Assembly: GCA_002746275.1 (NCBI GenBank) | Contig: NVWR01000003.1 | Location: 392,267 to 399,988 of the forward strand | From: Rhodobiaceae bacterium | GTDB taxonomy: Bacteria > Pseudomonadota > Alphaproteobacteria > Parvibaculales > Parvibaculaceae | Direction: 5' to 3' | DNA length: 7,722 bases | Part shown: one piece after another, positions 1-5,632 of the stretch | Position numbering within the stretch: position 1 is the first letter of the stretch | Layout: each line of letters starts with the position of its first letter | Translations under genes and position numbers: made by a program | Notes under the pieces: generated by a model | What the model was told of the DNA's origin: nothing | The model's database searches: none | The model's input: only the letters and a program-made list of their open reading frames with translations

Positions 1-1089
1 ACTCTCATCGGGCAAGAAAACTACCTGATCGTCTTTGACGAAGATGATGCGAGAGCCGCACAACAGACAAGCACCCACATCAACGACAGGATCAAGGCCG
101 TCCTCAAAGAAGAGGCCAGATCTACTCTACTGGATGTCCGCCCAAAAGATGGAAAGCTCTACAAAAAAATTCTGAGCGAGGCGCTATCTGAACCAACGGC
201 AGGCGGCGATTTGCCCAAGCTGGACGGCCATAAAAAGACTAGCCCGGCCTGGAAAGAGATGTCCAAGCCTGAGAAAGAAGAGATTACAGAATCTGAAAAA
301 CTGGACATCGCTCTGGATCAAATCCGCGCATCCGATGCTAAACAGCGCGCGCAGTATGAAATTGGGTATAGCCCGATCTGGAATGTGCGCCAGGAAGTTC
401 TTATCGGCTACGGTGTCACACCCTACAGCAAGAGCGGTCGCGGCCCACTCTTAATAGGACATGAGGTCTTGAGGTCAGGGGGGACCCCCGCCGAACTTCT
501 AAAGCTTGACGCCCGTATGTTGCAAAACCAGATTGAAGTTACTGCCCAGCTTTACCAGAACAATTTCACTTCTCTGCTTCTCTCCCATATCCACTTTGAT
601 ACGCTCTCGTCAGCTATCGGTCGCAAGGAAATATCGGCTATCACTCAAAAGATACCCGATCCCTTAAAGCAAGTTTTGATGGTGGAGATTATTGGGATTC
701 CCGATCACACCCCGCCTGCAACACTGGCACAGCGTATTGCTGGGTTAAGTAGCATTTTTCGGTCTTTAACAATCAGAGTTCCCAATCTCTCCTTCCCCGC
801 ATCAGACTGCGCGGCAATGGGGGCAACATCGATTGCTTATGAGATATCATCCAGACTGAACCCGGCAACACTTCTTTCCGACGCCAGAAAATTCATCGCC
901 TCTGCCAAGGCAGCAAGGCTTCTGACAACCTTTGAAGGGGTTCCGAACATCATCATCGCTGAGTCGCTGAAAGATGCAGGAGCGGTGTTCATAACAGGCA
1001 ACGTTCTGGGCGATATGTTGGACGCACCAGAGAACATGAAACCGCTCACACTCAAGGAATTGCGCGCCCAGGCACAAGCCCTGTTCTAA
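1..1089 (+). CDS. Degenerate GGDEF-EAL protein, 5' end outside window
   Basis: The frame is open from base 1 to the TAA at 1087-1089 (362 residues), so the true start lies to the left; the TTG at 211 is only an internal codon. Residues 4-8 read GQENY followed by LIVF, which aligns with the GGDEF motif and the strand after it, but the signature is lost. A charged linker follows (about 66-115). From about residue 125 the sequence follows an EAL fold: PIWNV, then GYGVTPY (136-142) where active enzymes have G-x-EAL-x-R, a short VEII strand where the family has ExTE, and FEGVPN with a downstream GNVLG resembling the C-terminal EGVE and QGY segments. The catalytic Glu and the DDFG metal site are missing, so I infer a protein with no cyclase or phosphodiesterase activity, perhaps a c-di-GMP-independent adaptor or receptor. 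It is the only plus-strand gene here and converges on the quinoprotein gene. The fold assignment is by eye and moderately sure. Confidence 0.72.
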   Translation, partial: TLIGQENYLIVFDEDDARAAQQTSTHINDRIKAVLKEEARSTLLDVRPKDGKLYKKILSEALSEPTAGGDLPKLDGHKKTSPAWKEMSKPEKEEITESEKLDIALDQIRASDAKQRAQYEIGYSPIWNVRQEVLIGYGVTPYSKSGRGPLLIGHEVLRSGGTPAELLKLDARMLQNQIEVTAQLYQNNFTSLLLSHIHFDTLSSAIGRKEISAITQKIPDPLKQVLMVEIIGIPDHTPPATLAQRIAGLSSIFRSLTIRVPNLSFPASDCAAMGATSIAYEISSRLNPATLLSDARKFIASAKAARLLTTFEGVPNIIIAESLKDAGAVFITGNVLGDMLDAPENMKPLTLKELRAQAQALF

Positions 1090-2372
1090 TTTCCAACCCA
1101 GCGAACACGCCAGATCGTACCGCCTTCATCGTCGGAGATCAGCAAACTGCCGTCAGCAGCAACAACCAGCCCCGCCGGACGCCCCCAAACTCTTGCTGGT
1201 GTTTCTCCTTCAGTCCAGAACCCCACCACAAAACTCTCATAGGTCCCCACCGGGCGACCATCAACAAATGGAACCCGTACAATTTTGTATCCAGTGGGTG
1301 CCGCGGCGTTCCAGGAACCGTGCAGCGCAACGAAAGCATCGCCAGTGTAGCTTTTGGGGAATTGCGCTCCGTCGTAAAACACCAAATCAAGCACGCCAGA
1401 ATGAGCGGCAAACAAAACATCAGGAGCCTGCGTGCTCTCAACAAGGTCCGGCCGGATATCGCCAAATTCCGGGTCGCTATTTGACCCCAAGTAGGCATAA
1501 GGCCAGCCATAGAATGCGCCCTCGGTCACCTCGGTCAAATAGTCCGGGACAAGCCCCTCTCCCATACCGTCGCGTTCGTTCACAACAGCAAAGAGCCTCT
1601 CGCTACCCGGGTAGAATGCCAGGCCCACCGGGTTGCGCAGGCCCGAAGCGACAAGGTGTTGCTCCCCACTCGCCAGATCAAACCGTTGAATGCTCGCCCG
1701 TGGCAAAAGCTCTTCGCCCAGATTGTTTTCACTGCCTATGGAGACGTAGAAACTGCGGCCATCGGGGGCGAACCGAAGCATCCGTGTCCAGTGCCCACCT
1801 GCATCGCCGAGTGCGCCAGCTCGGGTAATGGGACGTCGCGCCTCTGCACTCTGGTGCCCCTGTGTCCCCCCCAACCACCAGACCGCACGCTCATCGGCGA
1901 CGTAAAGCTCGCCCTCGCTGATCGCAAGACCCGATGGCAGACGAAAGTCGCGCGCAAAAGTACCAATACTCTCAGCCCGTCCGTCACCATCAGCATCTTC
2001 CAGACGGGTGATTTTTCCAGCATTCGGTTCCGCAACAAAAACAACACCGTCCGCATCAACAACCATCGCACGGGGATGTTCCAACCCTTCTGCAAAAAGG
2101 GATACCTCAAAACCTTCCGGCACACGCAACCGGGCCCCGGAGGGCCGGGGGATAACAATTGCCCGATTGCTGACCGATGGTGTCGCATAGGGTGCAGGCA
2201 GGGCATCAACCGTGACGTGGTACTGCGTTCCCACAGCCTCGTCAGCACCCGCACTCGTAGCCACTTCATCCGCCAGAGCTGTCCCGACGAGAGCCGCGAA
2301 GACAACTCCCAGGCTCGACAGAAACACCTGCCATGTGCCTAGGTCCCGTTCACATCGCGCTAATGCCGCCAT
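1086..2372 (-). CDS. Exported PQQ-dependent sugar/sorbosone dehydrogenase-like protein
   Basis: This is a beta-propeller quinoprotein of the glucose/sorbosone dehydrogenase family, expected to oxidise a sugar, aldehyde or alcohol in the periplasm with bound PQQ. Seen, numbered from the ATG at 2372 (428 aa): a hydrophobic signal segment ending in TALA|DE at about 34; a Ca-loop-like DADGDG (126-131); LPSGLA with LYVAD; GGHWTRML, whose His194 fits the family's catalytic His; then RNPVGLAF, NERDGMGE, FYGWPYAY, HGSWN with PTGYK, and a C-terminal WGRPAGL...LLISDD. All of these are hallmark blocks of the family, and the length is normal. The start is uncertain. ATG 2372 has a GGAG 10 bases upstream and overlaps the SDR gene by 23 bases; a GTG at 2327 would give a very short signal peptide. 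The frame is open further to 2486, but that stretch lies inside the SDR gene and looks non-coding. It is the last gene of the minus-strand operon. The substrate is unknown. Confidence 0.9.
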   Translation of the reverse strand: MAALARCERDLGTWQVFLSSLGVVFAALVGTALADEVATSAGADEAVGTQYHVTVDALPAPYATPSVSNRAIVIPRPSGARLRVPEGFEVSLFAEGLEHPRAMVVDADGVVFVAEPNAGKITRLEDADGDGRAESIGTFARDFRLPSGLAISEGELYVADERAVWWLGGTQGHQSAEARRPITRAGALGDAGGHWTRMLRFAPDGRSFYVSIGSENNLGEELLPRASIQRFDLASGEQHLVASGLRNPVGLAFYPGSERLFAVVNERDGMGEGLVPDYLTEVTEGAFYGWPYAYLGSNSDPEFGDIRPDLVESTQAPDVLFAAHSGVLDLVFYDGAQFPKSYTGDAFVALHGSWNAAAPTGYKIVRVPFVDGRPVGTYESFVVGFWTEGETPARVWGRPAGLVVAADGSLLISDDEGGTIWRVRWVGN

Positions 2373-3123
2373 CCACTTTGATCTCCGAACCTGTGACATA
2401 TTTGGATTCATCGCTCGCCAGATACAAAACAGCATAGGCGATATCGTCAGCCTCACCCACCCGGCCCAGCGGTACCTGGCGCCCAAGTTTTTCTTTCAAC
2501 TCATCACGTGTGAGCGCATTGCTGACCATGCCATCAAGAATGGGCGTGTCAATGAAAGTTGGATGAACTGAGTTAGAGCGAATGTCATATCTCCGCTTCG
2601 CACAATGCAACGCAACCGATTTGGATAACAGCCAGACCGCTGCCTTCGCCGCGTTGTAAGCCGCCATATTGTGACCTGCAATCAAACCGGCAATGGATGA
2701 GATGTTGATGATCGAACCGGGCGCATGGGCGCGCATCAGCGGAATGGCGTATTTGCAGCCTAGGAACACACTGTCGACATCGACTGCCTGAACCTTTTTC
2801 CAGGTGGCAAAGTCCGTGTCTTCGACAGATTTACCGCCACCAATACCGGCGTTATTGACCAGGACATTGAGACCGCCCATGCGCTCATGCGCTTGCTCCA
2901 GTGTCGTCTGCCATTGCTCCTCGGAGGTGACGTCCAAGGCGGCGAAGAAACCACGCCCGTCATACAGCGCGTTAATTTCAGCAGCGACTTCCTCTGCGCC
3001 CGCCACATTAATGTCCGTAACCGTGACCTTGGCACCCTCCCGCGCCAACATAAGGGCGGTCGCCCGCCCAAGTCCCTGCGCAGCGCCCGTGATGAACGCC
3101 ATCTTACCGTCGACCCGGCCCAT
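2350..3123 (-). CDS. SDR family NAD-dependent oxidoreductase
   Basis: A classical short-chain dehydrogenase of 257 aa that should interconvert an alcohol and a ketone with a nicotinamide cofactor in the cytoplasm. Seen: the TGAAQGLG cofactor loop (residues 12-19); Asp37 at the end of the second strand, which by family rules favours NAD over NADP; NNAG (90-93); and Ser143, Tyr156 and Lys160 as the catalytic triad. The usual helix Asn of the tetrad is Asp115 (in VDVDSVFLG). A HPTFIDTP block and the C-terminal VTGSEIKVDGG are typical of steroid, cyclic-alcohol and 3-oxoacyl-type SDRs. The ATG is well supported: AGGAG lies 6 bases upstream and the preceding crotonase stop ends 1 base before it, so the two genes are surely co-transcribed. 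The specific substrate cannot be told from the sequence. Confidence 0.94.
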   Translation of the reverse strand: MGRVDGKMAFITGAAQGLGRATALMLAREGAKVTVTDINVAGAEEVAAEINALYDGRGFFAALDVTSEEQWQTTLEQAHERMGGLNVLVNNAGIGGGKSVEDTDFATWKKVQAVDVDSVFLGCKYAIPLMRAHAPGSIINISSIAGLIAGHNMAAYNAAKAAVWLLSKSVALHCAKRRYDIRSNSVHPTFIDTPILDGMVSNALTRDELKEKLGRQVPLGRVGEADDIAYAVLYLASDESKYVTGSEIKVDGGISAM

Positions 3124-3124
3124 A

Positions 3125-3934
3125 TTATTCTCCTGTGAAAGTTGGTTTTCGTTTTTCTAAAAAGGCGGCGATGGCCTCACCCTGATCGCGCGATGTGGCA
3201 GCGAGGGCGAATTGATCGCGATCCATATATGTCGTGGCATGGTTCAAGGCCTTGGCGGCAACGTCAATGGACTGCTTTGACATGCGCACAGCGACCGGCG
3301 GCAAGGCGCCAAAACGCTCCGCCAAATTAATTGCTTCCGCGCGTGCGGTGCCTGCATCAGCCAGTTGCTCAACCAGCCCCCAGTCCAGAGCCTGCACAGC
3401 ACCAAGAGGCTCTCCCAGGATGGTGAATAGCTTGGTCTTGGCAGGCCCCATCAGATTGACCAGGCGCGGGTTTGTCTGCCAACTCATGTTCATCCCCAAA
3501 GGAATTTCCGGGAGCCGAAAATAAGCCTCCCGACTGGCCACACGAATATCGCAGGCCGCAATGAGAGCTGTACCGCCCCCAATGCAAAACCCTTCCACGG
3601 CGGCAATTGTTACCTGCTCCAGCCGCTCCCAGGCCGCACACATGTTCGGTCCCACTTTGAGCGCGTGACGGCGCTGCAGCAGCCCAGAGGGACGCTCAGC
3701 AAGCGCTGGATCCTTCAGATCTGCGCCTGCAGAAAAAATCTTATGCGTGCCGGTAAGAACAATTGCGGAAATCTCAAGATCATCTTCAAAACCGTCAGCA
3801 ACCGCTGTCAGTTCCTTCATCGCGGCGACGGACAGGGCGTTCAACCCATCACCACGATCGAACTCAACCAGCGCCACCCGGCCCGCCCGCGCAATACGCG
3901 TAAACGACCCAAACGCCTCAAAACGATCTTCCAT
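3125..3934 (-). CDS. Enoyl-CoA hydratase/isomerase (crotonase) family protein
   Basis: Crotonase-fold protein expected to bind an acyl-CoA and hydrate, isomerise or cleave it. Seen, numbered from the ATG at 3934 (269 aa): SAGADLKDP (68-76), the first oxyanion-hole strand; EGFCIGGGTAL (114-124), the second oxyanion-hole loop; a CDIRVAS strand; PEIPLG (142-147). In rat enoyl-CoA hydratase the catalytic pair are Glu144 (in GGGCEL) and Glu164 (in PEI). Here the first is Ala123 while the second is kept as Glu143, and the usual GAGGTQRL loop is replaced by MNMSWQTNPRL. One-Glu crotonases are often isomerases or other reaction types, so simple hydratase activity is doubtful. The start is open: GTG 3958, ATG 3943 and ATG 3934 are all in frame; I chose the one nearest the usual family N-terminus, with a G-rich stretch upstream. 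It lies 1 base before the second SDR gene. Confidence 0.9.
   Translation of the reverse strand: MEDRFEAFGSFTRIARAGRVALVEFDRGDGLNALSVAAMKELTAVADGFEDDLEISAIVLTGTHKIFSAGADLKDPALAERPSGLLQRRHALKVGPNMCAAWERLEQVTIAAVEGFCIGGGTALIAACDIRVASREAYFRLPEIPLGMNMSWQTNPRLVNLMGPAKTKLFTILGEPLGAVQALDWGLVEQLADAGTARAEAINLAERFGALPPVAVRMSKQSIDVAAKALNHATTYMDRDQFALAATSRDQGEAIAAFLEKRKPTFTGE
3130..3134 (-). promoter_or_regulatory. Ribosome binding site of the second SDR gene
   Basis: AGGAG on the minus strand, 6 bases before the ATG at 3123. It lies inside the last codons of the crotonase gene, so ribosomes finishing that gene can restart on the SDR gene. It fixes the SDR start. Confidence 0.85.
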
Positions 3935-4058
3935 CCAACCCATCCCCGGCAGTTTCACGTGGCCTTGTCGCCGGCCACTGTGGAGACCGAACCTAACGGA
4001 GGCAGGCCCTCGACACCAGAGGAGAGGGGTGGGATGTATCTTCCTGCGGCTGCTGACT
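3935..4058. other. Gap before the crotonase gene, with a small hairpin
   Basis: The only real gap in the operon. It holds a perfect 6-base stem (GTGGCC 3959-3964 with GGCCAC 3973-3978, loop of 8) directly next to the in-frame GTG at 3958. At its other edge is a 12-base palindrome, GCTGACTTCAGC at 4052-4063, over the stop codon of the first SDR gene. Neither is followed by a T run on the minus strand, so I do not call a terminator. I see no clear sigma70 promoter. The genes on either side can still be one transcript. Confidence 0.5.
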
Positions 4059-4844
4059 TCAGCTCTGCAGGAAGCTCACGAGCCCCAGTTTAAGGCTTCG
4101 CGGAGTGAACGGCATGAGCCGTGATTGCACGCGGTTGATGAGACCGGCGATCTTCACAGGCCTGCCCCTTTTGAATGCGCGCCACCCAATGCGGGCAACC
4201 CGTCCCGGAGACATCACCGCCGCAAACTTCAACAGCCGTGCCCCTTCCATATGCGCCGCAGCCTGAAACCCGGTCGCCGTAGGGCCGGGGCAAAGAGCGC
4301 TGACAGTGACCCCTGTCCCCTTGAGCTCATAGGCCATGGCATCTGACAAAGAAAGAACATAGGCCTTGGTCGCATAGTACACAGCCATGTTGGGGCCCGG
4401 CAGGAACGACGCCGTGGACGCAACATTGAGAATACCGCCCGTACCCCGCGCAAGCATCCCCGGCAAAAAGTGACGAGACAGAACGGTCAAAGCCGCAACA
4501 TTGAGGCCGACCATATCATTCAGCCGGTCGGCATCTGCGTCAGCGAAAGGACCGATGTCACCGAGCCCCGCATTGTTGATCAAGACGGCAACATGACGCC
4601 CTTGGGCCTCCAGCATCGCATCCAATCGGGCGAGGGCATCGGCAGCCGTCACATCCAGCGCCAATGTATCGACTGACACTTTGTACTTGCTGGACAACAT
4701 CTCCGCGACCGACGTCAGCCGGTCAGCATTTCGCGCTACCAACAGAAGGTCGCATTTGTCCTTGGCCGCCTGCCGCGCCAATTCCTCTCCAATACCGCCC
4801 GAAGCGCCCGTCACAAGAACTGTCGGCTTTGTGTCATCAACCAT
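4059..4844 (-). CDS. SDR family NAD(P)-dependent oxidoreductase
   Basis: A 261-aa short-chain dehydrogenase, cytoplasmic, of the sub-type that starts VLVTGASGGIG and carries an LLLVARN...RL strand. Seen: TGASGGIG (residues 12-19); Arg38 after the second strand, which points to NADP(H) rather than NAD; NNAG (90-93); a complete catalytic tetrad Asn115, Ser143, Tyr156 and Lys160 (YYATKAY); and PGPTATGF after the sixth strand. The C-terminus carries a short basic tail (RAFKRGRP). The start is firm: AAGGAG lies 7 bases upstream of the ATG at 4844. The frame runs further upstream to 4991, but that part lies inside the TetR gene. The start codon overlaps the end of the TetR gene by 8 bases, which suggests translational coupling and joint control. 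With a second SDR and a crotonase downstream, a multi-step oxidation pathway is likely; the substrate is unknown. Confidence 0.93.
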   Translation of the reverse strand: MVDDTKPTVLVTGASGGIGEELARQAAKDKCDLLLVARNADRLTSVAEMLSSKYKVSVDTLALDVTAADALARLDAMLEAQGRHVAVLINNAGLGDIGPFADADADRLNDMVGLNVAALTVLSRHFLPGMLARGTGGILNVASTASFLPGPNMAVYYATKAYVLSLSDAMAYELKGTGVTVSALCPGPTATGFQAAAHMEGARLLKFAAVMSPGRVARIGWRAFKRGRPVKIAGLINRVQSRLMPFTPRSLKLGLVSFLQS

Positions 4845-5493
4845 TGTCGGTCTCCTTAATGTCGGATATGCGCAGGGCGTCCCAGAGGGCATCACCTGTC
4901 GCTTTGAAGGTGGGGGGGTCGAGAGCCATGTCCCGGTCAGGGTTCTCGTACTTGGTAAGCCCGATAAGCGAGCCCCAGAAAAGCGCAACAAACGTCAGCC
5001 GGGGGAGCGGCTTGAGCACCCCCTGCCCCACTCCCCACGCCAGAAATGTGTCGACATAGGTGAGATACTCACTCTCCACTGCCTGCGCCTCTTCATCCAG
5101 ATGAGGCCCGTGGAAATGCAGGTAAAGAAACCGCGTCGCAACAGGGTGTTGACCAACCCACGTCACAGCTCTCTCCCAATAGGTCTGGAAAGCCCCTGCT
5201 GGGTCGATCTGCTCCGGCAAGGGGGCCAATAGAACCGTATTGAAGCGCTTCTTCCACAGCAAAAAGACGGCATTAAAAAGAGCTTCTTTAGTAGGGAAGT
5301 ACCGATAGATAGTACCTATCCCCACACCGGCCTTTTGGGCGATCAGGGGCACACTGGTGCCATCAAACCCTCTCGCCTCGAAGAGTTGCAATCCCGCATC
5401 CAGCAGTCGCGCCTCTGCCTGGGGGGCACCTGGACGGCCCCTTGGGCGTGGTTTTGCTGTGGCGGTGGCCTTTGGATCTGGCAGCGTACTGAT
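4837..5493 (-). CDS. TetR/AcrR family transcriptional regulator, start codon unclear
   Basis: A one-component DNA-binding repressor of the TetR family, expected to release its operator on binding a small hydrophobic ligand or acyl-CoA. Seen: the N-terminal helix-turn-helix domain, with ARLLDAGLQLFEARGF as helix 1, then TSVPLIAQKAGVGIGTIYRYF and PTKEAL. It is followed by an all-helical ligand domain rich in aromatic residues (FLYLHFHGPHLDEEAQAVESE) and the terminal ISDIKETDNG. The only in-frame ATG, GTG or TTG is a TTG at 5391, which would cut off half of helix 1 and the upstream KPRPRGRPGAPQAEAR stretch, which is typical TetR N-terminal sequence. The frame is open back to a TAG at 5503-5505. 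The boundary given uses an ATC at 5493 that has AGGG 7 bases upstream; a CTG at 5484 or a frameshift from GTG 5501 or ATG 5525 are the other options. It is first in the minus-strand operon and downstream of the palindrome, so autoregulation is likely. Confidence 0.85.
   Translation of the reverse strand: MSTLPDPKATATAKPRPRGRPGAPQAEARLLDAGLQLFEARGFDGTSVPLIAQKAGVGIGTIYRYFPTKEALFNAVFLLWKKRFNTVLLAPLPEQIDPAGAFQTYWERAVTWVGQHPVATRFLYLHFHGPHLDEEAQAVESEYLTYVDTFLAWGVGQGVLKPLPRLTFVALFWGSLIGLTKYENPDRDMALDPPTFKATGDALWDALRISDIKETDNG
4852..4857 (-). promoter_or_regulatory. Ribosome binding site of the first SDR gene
   Basis: AAGGAG on the minus strand, 7 bases before the ATG at 4844, inside the 3' end of the TetR gene. 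It rules out the longer upstream starts for this SDR. Confidence 0.85.
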
Positions 5494-5498
5494 TTTGA

Positions 5499-5540
5499 CA
5501 CCCTATTTTCGGAATGAATCTTCATTCCGAAAATAGGGTG
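5499..5540. promoter_or_regulatory. 42-base perfect palindrome, probable TetR operator
   Basis: Two perfectly complementary 20-base arms, 5499-5518 and 5521-5540, are separated by TC. The inner 18 bases, GGAATGAATCTTCATTCC, resemble TetR-family operators such as that of Bacillus FadR (TGAATGA...TCATTCA); that likeness is from memory. It lies directly before the tetR reading frame and covers the -10 of the best promoter, so a bound repressor would block initiation. The arms are much longer than a single TetR dimer site, so it may hold two dimers or also form an RNA hairpin. Confidence 0.8.
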
Positions 5541-5557
5541 CGACAACTGAATGTCAA
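5530..5557 (-). promoter_or_regulatory. Sigma70-like promoter of the tetR operon
   Basis: On the minus strand a perfect -35 box TTGACA (5557-5552) is followed after 16 bases by TATTTT (5535-5530). Transcription would start around 5520-5525, in the middle of the palindrome, leaving only about 30 bases of leader before the tetR frame. The -10 lies within one palindrome arm. The -10 match is moderate. Confidence 0.6.
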
Positions 5558-5570
5558 GTCATCACGGGCA

Positions 5571-5600
5571 AAGAAAAAGGCCCCGATCACCGGGGCCTTT
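5571..5600 (-). terminator. Intrinsic terminator after the YCF48-like gene
   Basis: A perfect 10-base stem, AAAGGCCCCG (5576-5585) with CGGGGCCTTT (5591-5600), and a 5-base loop. Read on the minus strand it is followed by TTCTT, continuing the T run from the stem. It sits 33 bases after the stop of the YCF48-like gene and just before the -35 of the tetR promoter, so it separates the two transcription units. Confidence 0.88.
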
Positions 5601-5632
5601 ACATCTCATATGAAAATCACACCCGATAAGGA

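Noticed and set aside
2134..2149. GC-rich hairpin CCCCGG-AGGG-CCGGGG
   Set aside because: It lies inside the quinoprotein coding sequence (IPRPSGARLRV) with no T run on either side; coding bias explains it.
1193..2342. Two long plus-strand frames opposite the quinoprotein gene (1193-1828 and 1656-2342)
   Set aside because: Composition is basic and Pro/Arg/Ser-rich without any family blocks, and they lie wholly antisense to a clear quinoprotein; they are frame shadows of a GC-biased gene.
5495..5523. Plus-strand TTGACA (5495-5500) as a divergent promoter
   Set aside because: No acceptable -10 at 16-18 bases, and no plus-strand gene follows; the terminator and the convergent YCF48-like gene lie downstream.
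5343..5525. Minus-strand frame from ATG 5525 (MKIHSEN...) overlapping the tetR start as a possible leader peptide
   Set aside because: Beyond the palindrome it reads as an out-of-frame shadow of tetR (Gln/Pro/Arg-rich). It is kept only as one possible source for the frameshift idea, not as a gene.
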